Notes under the pieces: model-generated
The model's input: the letters and a program-made list of their open reading frames with translations, nothing else
The model's database searches: none
Told to the model about the DNA's origin: nothing
Part shown: one piece after another, positions 17,211 to 26,220 of the stretch
How positions within the stretch are numbered: the stretch's first letter is position 1
How the letters are laid out: the number at the start of each line of letters is the position of its first letter
Assembly: GCF_007754425.1 (NCBI RefSeq)
Contig: NZ_CP037452.1
Span: forward strand, 6,861,164-6,925,163
Reading direction: 5' to 3'
DNA: 64,000 bases
Source: Gimesia fumaroli
Lineage (GTDB): Bacteria > Planctomycetota > Planctomycetia > Planctomycetales > Planctomycetaceae
Translations under genes and position numbers: made by a program

Positions 17211-19097
17211 ATGGCTCGAGCGCGAGACTATTCAGCGTTTTTCACATCTTTGGTCGTACATGCGGTCATTTTGCTTGCGATGGGAATGATTCATCATCAC
17301 CTCACCGACAATCAGCCCGAAGTCGCGATTGAAACAATCTTCGACGATGTACGGGAACAGGCCGAATTTGAACAGGTTCTGGATACCAATCTGTCCGTTT
17401 CTGAATCGTTGAGTGTGACCTCCGGCGGAACGATTTCCACCAGCGTCGGAGCTTCGGCTGCGCCCGCGATCTCATCGCAAAAAATTGAGACTTCTGAAAG
17501 TCTGAAAGAGCCGGAAATCAAAATCACCGCGGGAGAAATTACGGCTCCCGGTGACGACATTCTCGGGAAAGATCTCGGCGTTGGAGAAGTAACCGGCGAT
17601 ATCGGTGCTGTTGTCGAAGGGTACGGCCCGGCGATGAGCCGCATCTCCAAAGAGTTGATCCGCGTGATGCGCGATGAAAAAACGCTCGTCGTCTGGTTAT
17701 TTGATGAATCAGAAAGTATGCGAGACGACCAGGAAGAAATTTATAACAACTTCCGGAAGATTTATGCTGAATTAGGCATTGCGACCAAACAGGAAGCCAA
17801 GTCGCGTGCCCGCGATCAGGCATTGCAAACCGCCATCCTCAGCTTCGGTCAAGGGGTGCATGTTCACACAGAAAAACCAACGAGTGATCTCAAAGAAATT
17901 CAGGCAGCCATCAAAAAGATTCCCGTGGATGACTCCGGCCTGGAAAACATGTGTCAGTCTATCTCGGCAGCCATCGACAAATATATGGTCATCGCTAATC
18001 GGACCGACCGCGCCTTATTGATCATTGTTGTGAGTGATGAATCGGGCGATGATGGTCAGATGGTAGAAGAAGTCATCACCCGGGCAAAACGAGCGAAGTC
18101 TCCCATTTATATCATGGGCCGCGAATCCGTATTTGGTTATCCATTTGCCCGACAGATCTGGGTCGACCCGGTCTATAAACTGAATCACTGGATCAGTGTG
18201 AACCGGGGACCGGAAACGGCTTTTCCGGAAGCAATGCAGTACGACGGTTTACACGGACGTTGGGACACCTTCTCGGCCGGATTTGGGCCTTACGAGCAGA
18301 TGCGGATCGTCCGGGAAAGTGGCGGCATCTTTTTTGTCCTGCCTGGAAAAGAAAAAAATCTGGCAGGAGCAGGCAGCCAGTTTTCACGGCGTTTTCGTTT
18401 TCAGGACACCAAAGTCTACCAGCCTTTGTTACTCTCCCGCCGTGAATATGATGCCGAACGCAGTGCCAGCAAGTTTCGCTCCTCGCTCTGGAAAGTGATC
18501 GTCACACTCAACCCCCATAAAGACGACCAGTTAAATATTCGGGAACACCACTATCCGATTGACCCGAAAAAATTCTACGAAGAAGGAAGTAAGGAAGTCC
18601 CCAAAGCCATTCGTGCAATTGGCTTGTTACAGAAGTCAATTGATATTCTGGAATCGGTCAAGCCATTACGGGCACAGGAACAGTCGGCACGTTGGCGCGC
18701 TGCCTATGACCTGGCGCTGGCACAATGTCTGGCGTACCGCGTTCGATTATTCCAATATTGTCTGGCCATGGACCAGCATTTGAAGAACAAGCCACCCCTT
18801 AGAGAAAAAAAGAACAATGAATGGAATGTCAGACGTGTCAAAAAAATGCTGCCACCAGATCCGGCACAGGTCAAACTGACGAAAGTCAGCGTTGAGGAAC
18901 TGGATAATCAATTAAAGAAAGCGGAAGCACAATACAAACTTGTCATGAAAGAACATCCGGGAACCCCCTGGGCACAACGGGCTCAATATGAACTGAACCA
19001 GGGATTTGGGATGAAATTTGAAGATGGTTTCCGTGATCCGAGATACAAGAATTTTGGATCAGGGAAGGGAAGTAAAATCCAACTTCCCAAGCTTTAA
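17211..19097 (+). CDS. membrane-anchored von Willebrand factor A domain protein (second)
   Basis: ATG 17211 is chosen over ATG 17190 because AAGGGGG lies nine bases upstream of it. The 628-aa product repeats the architecture of its neighbour: an N-terminal membrane helix (FTSLVVHAVILLAMGMI, residues about 9-25), a linker rich in Ser/Thr/Glu, a vWA domain with DESES as D-x-S-x-S motif near residue 170 and VVSDESGDDG, and a C-terminal helical part with EHPGTPWAQRAQYELNQGFG. Shared landmarks such as FGPYEQMRIVRESGGIFF versus YGPYALTRLCAETNGIFF show true paralogy. It ends before a clear terminator, so both genes may form one operon. Confidence 0.85.
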   Translation: MARARDYSAFFTSLVVHAVILLAMGMIHHHLTDNQPEVAIETIFDDVREQAEFEQVLDTNLSVSESLSVTSGGTISTSVGASAAPAISSQKIETSESLKEPEIKITAGEITAPGDDILGKDLGVGEVTGDIGAVVEGYGPAMSRISKELIRVMRDEKTLVVWLFDESESMRDDQEEIYNNFRKIYAELGIATKQEAKSRARDQALQTAILSFGQGVHVHTEKPTSDLKEIQAAIKKIPVDDSGLENMCQSISAAIDKYMVIANRTDRALLIIVVSDESGDDGQMVEEVITRAKRAKSPIYIMGRESVFGYPFARQIWVDPVYKLNHWISVNRGPETAFPEAMQYDGLHGRWDTFSAGFGPYEQMRIVRESGGIFFVLPGKEKNLAGAGSQFSRRFRFQDTKVYQPLLLSRREYDAERSASKFRSSLWKVIVTLNPHKDDQLNIREHHYPIDPKKFYEEGSKEVPKAIRAIGLLQKSIDILESVKPLRAQEQSARWRAAYDLALAQCLAYRVRLFQYCLAMDQHLKNKPPLREKKNNEWNVRRVKKMLPPDPAQVKLTKVSVEELDNQLKKAEAQYKLVMKEHPGTPWAQRAQYELNQGFGMKFEDGFRDPRYKNFGSGKGSKIQLPKL

Positions 19098-19132
19098 ACA
19101 GAGCCGAATTACTTAATATCCTTAAGCCAGGC

Positions 19133-19180
19133 CAGGGCACTTTCCTGAAAAAGTTCGGGGAAGTGCCCTGTTTCCTTTTA
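19133..19180 (+). terminator. rho-independent terminator after vWA pair
   Basis: Arms CAGGGCACTT (19133-19142) and AAGTGCCCTG (19161-19170) are perfectly complementary and run into TTTCCTTTT. The T-tract is interrupted but the stem is strong. Confidence 0.8.
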
Positions 19181-19260
19181 CCGGATGCGTTGACTACGTA
19201 GCATATATAAAAATAACACCCTGCTAATCTCAACACTCACTTTCAGGAGTTTTCAACACG

Positions 19261-19917
19261 ATGAAGATGCACCGCGCGACTCACTACTTCAACGCCTTTA
19301 CAGGAATCATGGCCGCATTGCTGGTCTCTTCCCTTCTGGGAAGCAACGTTTATTCCGGCGAAAAAAGTACGGAAACCGAAGAAGGCTTTATCAGCCTGTT
19401 CAACGGCAAAGATCTGACTGGCTGGCGGATTGCGGAAGACGGCCCCTGGGAAGTGAAAGATGGCATGATCGTCGTCACAGGCAAACGATCTCACCTTTTT
19501 ACCGAGAAAGAGTTCAAGAACTTTGAGTTCAAAGCAGACGTCAAAACCACACCAGGCAGCAACTCCGGGATTTTCTTCCACACAAAATTTCAGGAAGAAG
19601 GCTGGCCCACACAGGGTTATGAATCACAGGTTAATGTAACTCACAAAGATCTCGTCAAAACAGGCAGCATTTACAACCGCGTAAAATTATACAAAACACC
19701 TGCCAAAGATAATGAATGGTGGACGCAGCACATCATCGTCAAAGGTCGAAACGTGGTCATTAAAATCAACGGCGAAACCGTGATTGACTACACCGAACCG
19801 GAAGGTGCTACCGGTTACCCGTCTCTGGGAGAAAAAGGGAGCTTTGCCTTGCAGGCCCACGATCCCAAAAGTGTCGTTTATTATAAAAATATTCGCGTCA
19901 AACCACTGGCCGACTAA
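19261..19917 (+). CDS. DUF1080 domain-containing protein (3-keto-disaccharide hydrolase-like)
   Basis: The 218-aa protein has an N-terminal signal segment (FTGIMAALLVSSLLGSNVYS) and one DUF1080 domain, recognised by FISLFNGKDLTGW near residue 42, WEVKDGMIVVTG, FKNFEFKADVKTTPGSNSGI and the C-terminal GSFALQAHDPKSVVYYKNIR. The fold is a concanavalin-like jelly roll. Related planctomycete/Bacteroidetes proteins have been described as 3-keto-disaccharide or 3-keto-glycoside hydrolases; whether this copy is active is not shown. AGGAG precedes the ATG. It is a single-gene unit bounded by terminators on both sides. Confidence 0.9.
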   Translation: MKMHRATHYFNAFTGIMAALLVSSLLGSNVYSGEKSTETEEGFISLFNGKDLTGWRIAEDGPWEVKDGMIVVTGKRSHLFTEKEFKNFEFKADVKTTPGSNSGIFFHTKFQEEGWPTQGYESQVNVTHKDLVKTGSIYNRVKLYKTPAKDNEWWTQHIIVKGRNVVIKINGETVIDYTEPEGATGYPSLGEKGSFALQAHDPKSVVYYKNIRVKPLAD

Positions 19918-19947
19918 TCGCAGCGGCATTACTTGAAACGTTGTGAT

Positions 19948-19985
19948 GAGCCCTCATCGACTTGATTGAGGGCTCTTTTTCTTCT
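19948..19985 (+). terminator. rho-independent terminator after DUF1080 gene
   Basis: Arms GAGCCCTCA (19948-19956) and TGAGGGCTC (19967-19975) are perfect and followed by TTTTTCTTCTT. This argues against the TTG at 19966 as the start of the next gene. Confidence 0.9.
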
Positions 19986-20016
19986 CGAATCCGGAACGAA
20001 AGTAAAGAGTCAACAC

Positions 20017-20853
20017 GTGAAACTGGGATACAATACCAATGGCCTGGCCTTTCATCGCTGGGATGACGCCATCCGGCTACTCGCCGAGACCGGTTATCAG
20101 TCGGTCGCGATTACCGTGGACCACTATTGTCTCAATCCCTTTGCGTCTGATCTCCCTCAGCAATTAGAGAAGATGCAGACCCTGCTGAATCAATACCAGC
20201 TCTCCTCCGTGATCGAAACAGGTGCCCGGTTCCTGTTAAATCCTCATGCTAAACATGAACCGACTCTGGTCAGTCCCTCACCCGCAGAACGCGCCACACG
20301 CATCGATTTTTTGAAACGTTGTATCGATCTGGCGGCGGTTCTCCATTCCGACGCCGTTTCGTTCTGGGCAGGGCAACTCAAACAGGATCTCTCCCGTGAA
20401 GACGCTTTGGCACGACTGGCAGAAGGTTGCCGGGAAGTGATCGACTATGCGGCTGAGAAACAGGTCCGTCTGGCATTCGAACCCGAACCAGGCATGCTGA
20501 TTGAAACGCTACATGATTTTGAAGAATTAACACAGCTTGTGAATCACCCCTGTTTTGGACTGACCGTCGACATCGGGCATTTGCAATGTATGGGAGAAAC
20601 GCCCATCAGTCAGTTCATCCAGCCCTGGGGAGACCGCATTTTCAATATTCATATTGAAGACATGCTTTACGGTGCGCACGATCATTTGCGATTCGGCGAA
20701 GGAGAAATTGACTTCGTTGATGTGATGGCGGGGCTGCGCAAAATCAATTATTCCGATGGCATTCACGTTGAACTGAGTCGCCATAGCCATATTGCCCCCG
20801 ATGTGCTTCGGGAATCCTACGCGTTTCTGCAACAGCTCTCAAAAGAAGACTGA
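20017..20853 (+). CDS. sugar phosphate isomerase/epimerase family protein (TIM barrel)
   Basis: The 278-aa protein belongs to the xylose isomerase-like TIM-barrel (AP endonuclease family 2) superfamily. Supporting blocks are KLGYNTNGLAFHRWDDAIR at the N-terminus, LAFEPEPGMLIETLHDFEEL near residue 152 with a metal-binding Glu, LTVDIGHLQCMGE near 187, FNIHIEDMLYGAHDHLRFGEG near 208 with the His and Asp ligands, and IHVELSRHSH near 247. GTG 20017 is chosen because the longer frame begins inside the preceding terminator. The sequence resembles EboE-like isomerases, but no other ebo genes are nearby, so the substrate is left open. Confidence 0.85.
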   Translation: MKLGYNTNGLAFHRWDDAIRLLAETGYQSVAITVDHYCLNPFASDLPQQLEKMQTLLNQYQLSSVIETGARFLLNPHAKHEPTLVSPSPAERATRIDFLKRCIDLAAVLHSDAVSFWAGQLKQDLSREDALARLAEGCREVIDYAAEKQVRLAFEPEPGMLIETLHDFEELTQLVNHPCFGLTVDIGHLQCMGETPISQFIQPWGDRIFNIHIEDMLYGAHDHLRFGEGEIDFVDVMAGLRKINYSDGIHVELSRHSHIAPDVLRESYAFLQQLSKED

Positions 20854-21105
20854 ATCTCAAACCAGAAACCAGCGTACCGCCGGATTTATCCGTTTTCACG
20901 GTAGTGCTGATTGTACCAGTTGCATTAACTGAAACAGTCCGGTTCCAGTCCTCCCTCTCCTGTTTACGATAATAGAGAGAGGAGGGCCAGTTAACGAGTC
21001 GCTCAGGACTCTGTATTTGCGTTGAAGGCATGAATCGACCAACGGCATACAGAGTACGCCCTGATTTCCATGAAGCATCTCACTCTTTTTTGATTTTAAA
21101 CCGGC

Positions 21106-22719
21106 ATGACCTCTTCAATTGCAAAAACATTTGAGCTGTTGTCACTCAGCAGAAATTCACATGCGGTGAATGTGCTGATACTGGCTTTGGATGTCGAAGA
21201 TCCGGAAATCAGGGAACAAGCCGTCTTCGCGTTACTGGAACAGCAAAGCACCCGGGGACTGGTCGAAGTCATTCGACGCTATGCAACCCATACCAGCGAA
21301 ATCCGCAAGCTGCTGGAAACGCAATCCAATGCACTCGATTCCGCCATCCGACAGTGCCTGCAGCATGGAAACCGCGAACTGCAGTACTGCGGGCTGGAAT
21401 TCGTCCGCAGCACCAGCGATTTCAGACAGATCCCCTCACTGGTCGCCTTGTTTAAGAATCAGCGTCTGGTCAACCATCAGCCGGACCTGGTTTCACAAAC
21501 CCTGCGATATCTGGTGAGCAAGCTCTACGAATACTTCCTGGATACCTCGAGCGATTCTGTTTACTCGCGCACGTTCCTCAGAAATGCACAAAAAATTCGA
21601 CGCGATAATTTGAATGCACTGGCATCCGCAACGGAAAATCTGAGTGATTTGGATCGGCCCGAAGAAATTATTGAAAGCCTGCTGATCCTGGGAAATGTCG
21701 GTGATCCCGCGATCCGCAAAATTTTGTGGCATTCCAACGATGAAACGAGAGAACTTGTCGAAAAGGTGTTGAAAGAAAGCAAACACATCGGCGTGATGCA
21801 GTTGATTTGCGATTTTACCGAGGTCAACTATCCGAACTCGAAGGCCCTCGAGGCTATTGCCCAGCGCGAAGACCCCGAGTTTATCGCACATCTGTTGCGC
21901 TGGCTGCCGGAACGCGTTTCCGATCTGCAACTCTCGAATTTCAAGCAAGTCGGAAAAGTGGTCTGGCTTCGCTCTGACCGACAGGACTTCAGCAAGATTC
22001 CACAAGTACTGCAGACCGCCGTCATCCGTCTAATCAGTCTGCTGGATCTGGATCTCGTCAGTAAAAAACAGGCGCAAAAGTGGATGCTGCAGAATGGGAC
22101 TCCCGCTGCGAAAGAAGCCGCCATCGGGATCTTACGGAATCTGGATACCACCGAAGTCACGGAAATGGTATTGCAGAGTCTCGATTCAGAAGATCCGGTT
22201 CAACAGGCCTGGGCCACCTGTCAACTCCGTGCACAGCATGTGCCCGATGCTATCAATCTGCTGGTTGATAAAATTGACAGTCCGGTGGAAGAAGTCAGAG
22301 CAGCCGCACGCGAAGAGCTTTCCAGTTTCGATGTCGATTATGTGCTGGAGCACTTTGAAGAATTCAATCCTCAGGTTTGTCCTTCGGTAGGCAAGTTACT
22401 GCAGAAGCTGAACCCTCGTTGCATCCTGGACTTCAGCCGGGCAATGGCACATCCATTGAGAAAACGGCGCATTCAAGCGGCCCGATGTGCCCACATGCTC
22501 AAATTGCACGATCAACTGATTCCCGCACTGGGCTCACTGCTGGAAGATCCCGATGATCTGGTACGCAGAACCAGTGCTGAAATCCTGGCTTCCATGACCG
22601 AACCCGAAGCCAAACAGGCTTTGGTGACTCTGATCACCGATGAGAATGCGCGGATTCGTGAAATCGCCCTCAAAGCGCTCAGGGTCCACCGAAATTCAGA
22701 GAGCCCCGGTAATTCATAA
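21106..22719 (+). CDS. HEAT repeat protein
   Basis: A 537-aa all-helical protein composed of HEAT-like repeats, for example VLILALDVEDPEIREQAVFA near residue 23, LGSLLEDPDDLVRRTSAEIL near 468 and ALVTLITDENARIREIALKA near 503. There is no signal peptide or membrane segment, so it is probably a cytoplasmic scaffold. No Shine-Dalgarno sequence is obvious before the ATG. The stop is 20 bp from a small membrane protein gene, suggesting co-transcription and a possible membrane-tethered partner. Specific function unknown. Confidence 0.85.
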   Translation: MTSSIAKTFELLSLSRNSHAVNVLILALDVEDPEIREQAVFALLEQQSTRGLVEVIRRYATHTSEIRKLLETQSNALDSAIRQCLQHGNRELQYCGLEFVRSTSDFRQIPSLVALFKNQRLVNHQPDLVSQTLRYLVSKLYEYFLDTSSDSVYSRTFLRNAQKIRRDNLNALASATENLSDLDRPEEIIESLLILGNVGDPAIRKILWHSNDETRELVEKVLKESKHIGVMQLICDFTEVNYPNSKALEAIAQREDPEFIAHLLRWLPERVSDLQLSNFKQVGKVVWLRSDRQDFSKIPQVLQTAVIRLISLLDLDLVSKKQAQKWMLQNGTPAAKEAAIGILRNLDTTEVTEMVLQSLDSEDPVQQAWATCQLRAQHVPDAINLLVDKIDSPVEEVRAAAREELSSFDVDYVLEHFEEFNPQVCPSVGKLLQKLNPRCILDFSRAMAHPLRKRRIQAARCAHMLKLHDQLIPALGSLLEDPDDLVRRTSAEILASMTEPEAKQALVTLITDENARIREIALKALRVHRNSESPGNS

Positions 22720-22739
22720 CGTGATGGAATGGTGAGAAG

Positions 22740-23132
22740 ATGAACGTGGATTTCTATTTGATACTGGCAGGCCATACTGATGACGTCTCGCGGGCGTTCC
22801 GGAATCGCGGCATGCTGCAGGAAAACTGGCTACTGATCACGGCGACTCTGGTAATTGGTGGAATCTGGTTCGCCCTCTACCTCTGGGAAAACCTGCAGCT
22901 AAAGCGGAAAGCCAACGCGGATACGCCCCAGGGACTGTTCTACGATTTGTGCAAAACCCATCGTTTAAATCGTACGGACATCAGCTATCTACTGAAAGCT
23001 GCCCAGGCCCATTACCAGAATCAACCGGCAATGGTATTTGTTGATCCTGGTATTCTCGATGCCTACATCAAAGAAGTCGACTCCGATGCGAAGTACTATG
23101 AAATCCTCGCTGAGAAACTGTTTCAGAAGTAA
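22740..23132 (+). CDS. small single-pass membrane protein
   Basis: The 130-aa product has one membrane helix near residues 28-47 (ENWLLITATLVIGGIWFALY) and a soluble C-terminal part of about 80 residues containing LFYDLCKTHRLNRTDISYLL and PAMVFVDPGILDAYI, which looks like a small helical domain. GGTGAGAAG precedes the ATG. It follows the HEAT-repeat gene by 20 bp on the same strand and ends 12 bp before the convergent methyltransferase. I do not recognise the family. Confidence 0.75.
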   Translation: MNVDFYLILAGHTDDVSRAFRNRGMLQENWLLITATLVIGGIWFALYLWENLQLKRKANADTPQGLFYDLCKTHRLNRTDISYLLKAAQAHYQNQPAMVFVDPGILDAYIKEVDSDAKYYEILAEKLFQK

Positions 23133-23144
23133 ACCGAAGCACTC

Positions 23145-24242
23145 TCATCGATCTGCTGAACACATCGGTTTGGTCGCGACATAAAAACAGCTCAAAACGT
23201 CGTGCGGGAGTGCATGGACTTCAATCTTTTCAAAACCTACGGATTCCAATGTCTGGTAAGCAGGCGCTTCTCCCCAGCTGATACGGTCGGCTGATGTTTC
23301 AGTTTGCTGTGCCATGCTTCGCATACACGAAATCGTGTAGAGCAACGGGGCTAACGGGTTTTCCAGATTCAATTCAGCACGGTTTGAACTGGCAATGTCC
23401 TGCATCAGAAAGATTCCGTCTGGCCGTAATGCAGCATAGACTTCATCCAGAACCTGAAACGGATAGACCTGATCGTGCATGACATCAAACGCAGTGATCA
23501 AATCGAATGCGTCTATCGCATGAATCTGATCCAGGTCCCGTTGGAAGAACGACACATTATCAATCCCACGCTCCTCTGCAGTGCGACAGGCTTTCTCAAT
23601 TTGTTCCGGGGAAGGATCGTAGCCGACAAACCGGCTTTGGGGAAACGCCTGCGACAGTTCCAACAGCGTCTCGCCACCACCACAACCCAGGTCCAGTACA
23701 TCAAGCCCTTCACACAACTGCATAATCAGACTCGGAACCAGTGGCAAGACATACTTGAACAGTCCATTAAGATTCGATTCCGTTTTTTCTGCAGCCAGCT
23801 TTGACTGCAGGTCGGCGAACACCGATTCGGAAATGGCGCCTCCTTCACGAAAACATCGGATGATGTCGTCTTCCATCTTTCCGAAAATCGAAAACCATTG
23901 CACATCAGTCGCATAATTTTTTAAACCCGAGGCGCGCGTTAAGAGTGCAGCGTGTTCGCTCGGCAGACGATAGGTCTTGAACATCTCGTCATATTCGATA
24001 ATGCCACCACTGACCATCGCGGCTAACCAGTCGCGCACATACCCCTCCCACAAACCGGCACGTTCTGAGATCTCCTGACTGCTGGCACAGTCCATGCTGC
24101 CCATCACTTCGAATAAACCAGTTCGATGACCGATGGAGATCATCAAGCATAAACCTCCTTGATTGATCATCTGCTGAAGTTTTTGTTCAAATAGATTCGT
24201 TCGATCCACATCCAGCGTCAAATTACAATCTGTCAGCATCAT
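23145..24242 (-). CDS. class I SAM-dependent methyltransferase with N-terminal winged-helix domain
   Basis: The 365-aa protein has an N-terminal winged-helix-like domain (residues about 25-95: IGHRTGLFEVMGSMDCASSQ and the segment ending LAAMVSGGIIEYDE) and a C-terminal Rossmann methyltransferase. Motif I is VLDLGCGGGETLLEL near residue 193, the acidic loop is VGYDPSPEQIE, and motif IV region is FDLITAFDVMHD. This two-domain layout is that of the Rv2258c-like methyltransferases. Substrate unknown. GAGGGGG precedes the two adjacent ATG codons (24242, 24239). It is divergent from the LRR-like gene. Confidence 0.88.
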   Translation of the reverse strand: MMLTDCNLTLDVDRTNLFEQKLQQMINQGGLCLMISIGHRTGLFEVMGSMDCASSQEISERAGLWEGYVRDWLAAMVSGGIIEYDEMFKTYRLPSEHAALLTRASGLKNYATDVQWFSIFGKMEDDIIRCFREGGAISESVFADLQSKLAAEKTESNLNGLFKYVLPLVPSLIMQLCEGLDVLDLGCGGGETLLELSQAFPQSRFVGYDPSPEQIEKACRTAEERGIDNVSFFQRDLDQIHAIDAFDLITAFDVMHDQVYPFQVLDEVYAALRPDGIFLMQDIASSNRAELNLENPLAPLLYTISCMRSMAQQTETSADRISWGEAPAYQTLESVGFEKIEVHALPHDVLSCFYVATKPMCSADR

Positions 24243-24615
24243 AAAAGCCCCCTCGACTTAAAAAACCAGATTTCCCCTCTCACTGCTTCACCAAGCGAAG
24301 AAACAACGAGACTGTTACAGATTTTTTTGCAAAGAAATCAGAAAGGGAGGGAGATTACCCTGAGGCTGTTCCAGGTGTCTAATTGTGCTATAAAATCTTA
24401 AATGAAAGGAAGATACGTGAAGACACCTGTCTGACAGCGGGGAATGCCTGAAAGATTTTTGCTACTGAAAGCGGACAACAACTGTTTTGTTATGTACAAT
24501 AAGATAGTGGAAAGACTTCCGGCAGCCATCTTATCATTGTAATCAATATGAGACCGTTTGCTGATCGCAGGGCGTTGCCTGAGCTACTTCAGGTAGATCA
24601 AAGGGAGAGTGTCTG
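24243..24615. other. divergent intergenic region
   Basis: No ORF. It contains a 9-bp inverted repeat, CAGGTGTCT (24372-24380) and AGACACCTG (24421-24429), with a 40-bp spacer between, and a GGGAGAG ribosome-binding site just before the plus-strand ATG. Confidence 0.55.
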
Positions 24616-26184
24616 ATGTTACGTCAATTCATTTGTCCGGTAGCGGCAGTGCTATTAGCACTGGCAGGTATCGGCGGATTAATAATAAGTTCTGATCACT
24701 CCCAAAACGCAGTTGCGGAAAAACAGACTTCAGCAGAATCAACGCCCCCCTCTCAAGCAGACGTCGATTCGAAACAGCGTGAACAGCGATTGAAGGAAAT
24801 CAACCTGATTCTGTCGAAGCGCGCGCCGGAATTCTCGGGGGCGCCTCCCCAACCAACCCCAGAAGCAACGCCTGTCTGGCTGGATCCTGCGTTAGACAAC
24901 CTGTACCAGCAGATCAAACGGAAACGCGCAGGGCTCTGGTTCCCGCGAAATAATGAACCCTTCTCAATCTGGGTAGGAAATCCGTCAAAGACTGTTGACG
25001 GTAAAAAAGTTTATCAACATACCGAAGTACTCAAAAACGTAATTCCTTTAGTCAATCAACTGCCGTTCCCTGTTCGGATCTGGTTTTATGGAACGCGAGA
25101 CCAGACGAATCCGGAACTGGGAGAATGCATTGAAACGCTCTCCGCGGTAAAGCAACTCGCGGGAGTCAAGTTTTCGCTGTGCCGTATCAATGAGCGTGGT
25201 TACACGGCTCTCAAAAATCTGCCGAATCTGACGAATCTTGAAATCCTCTATTCACATCTCGATGAAGCCGGGCTCTCTGAGATCACTCAGGCAAAGAAAC
25301 TTAACCGACTACATCTTAATTTCGGGAACCAATCGATTTCGCTACAGGCAGCAGAGCAAGTGCTAACGCTTCCGTTACTGGAAGACCTGAAAATTCATGT
25401 TGATATCGCAGCGGAAGACGTAACCCCATTTTGGGAGAAAATGACGAAGTGTTCCCAGCTGACTTCAGTCGAAATCGATCTGGGTTCGGTAACACAGAAC
25501 GCCATGATCTATTTCCTGAAAAACGGTGATCGTCAGAATCTGCGAAGCTGGATCATCCGGGAAATCTTTCCTCGGAAACGTCTGGCCGACGCGCTTGCAT
25601 TGGCACCCAATCTGGAAGTTCTGAAAGTCCCTTCCGGAAGAACAGACGACATATTTTATCTGCTCGAACAAGTGGCAGAACATCAGCCCCGCATCAAGCA
25701 ACTGGTCATCGGCTGGGACACGGGAAATCATCTGAGCGGAGATCAGGCACGTGCCGCCTTGACTCTTTTAACCAACTTTCCCCAGCTGGAACGATGTCAT
25801 ATCCCTGTTGAGTTGCCGGATGCACGGGCACTTCAACCATTAACGCGACTTCCCCATCTGCAATTTTTCTACTGTCGAAACCTGAATCTGGATCAGGACA
25901 CTTTGGTGCAGCTCGCACAAATGCCCGCGCTGAAGCGGCTGGAAGTCGACAAGCTGCAATTCGACCAAAATGCGGCCCACCTGCTTCCCTGGCTCTCCAA
26001 CGTAGAAAAGATCACCATCAAAGATCCGACCACACTCAACGACGAGCGGTTAGAACTGCTGGCCAAGATGCCTCGGCTGTCGAAACTCGTATGGTGTGAT
26101 ATCGCCATCAAGGAACCAATTCCTCTGACCAAAGCCGCCCGCGCCCGTTTCCCACAATTTGAATATGATGTTTGTGGGAAATAG
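24616..26184 (+). CDS. exported leucine-rich-repeat-like protein
   Basis: The 522-aa product has an N-terminal hydrophobic signal segment (FICPVAAVLLALAGIGGLII) and, after a Gln/Pro-rich linker, a series of degenerate leucine-rich repeats: LKNLPNLTNLEILYSHLDEA near residue 198, ITQAKKLNRLHLNF, ALAPNLEVLKVPSG near 330, and LAQMPALKRLEVDKLQF near 434. The repeats follow the planctomycete LRR style of about 24 residues. Periplasmic or surface-exposed protein-binding is likely. GGGAGAG precedes the ATG. No enzymatic domain is visible. Confidence 0.8.
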   Translation: MLRQFICPVAAVLLALAGIGGLIISSDHSQNAVAEKQTSAESTPPSQADVDSKQREQRLKEINLILSKRAPEFSGAPPQPTPEATPVWLDPALDNLYQQIKRKRAGLWFPRNNEPFSIWVGNPSKTVDGKKVYQHTEVLKNVIPLVNQLPFPVRIWFYGTRDQTNPELGECIETLSAVKQLAGVKFSLCRINERGYTALKNLPNLTNLEILYSHLDEAGLSEITQAKKLNRLHLNFGNQSISLQAAEQVLTLPLLEDLKIHVDIAAEDVTPFWEKMTKCSQLTSVEIDLGSVTQNAMIYFLKNGDRQNLRSWIIREIFPRKRLADALALAPNLEVLKVPSGRTDDIFYLLEQVAEHQPRIKQLVIGWDTGNHLSGDQARAALTLLTNFPQLERCHIPVELPDARALQPLTRLPHLQFFYCRNLNLDQDTLVQLAQMPALKRLEVDKLQFDQNAAHLLPWLSNVEKITIKDPTTLNDERLELLAKMPRLSKLVWCDIAIKEPIPLTKAARARFPQFEYDVCGK

Positions 26185-26220
26185 TTGTATTGAAAAATAG
26201 ATCGAGTCAGCCCTTTCGTT

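Noticed and set aside
19966..20016. TTG start for the TIM-barrel gene
   Set aside because: It lies inside a strong terminator; GTG 20017 matches the beginning of the conserved domain.
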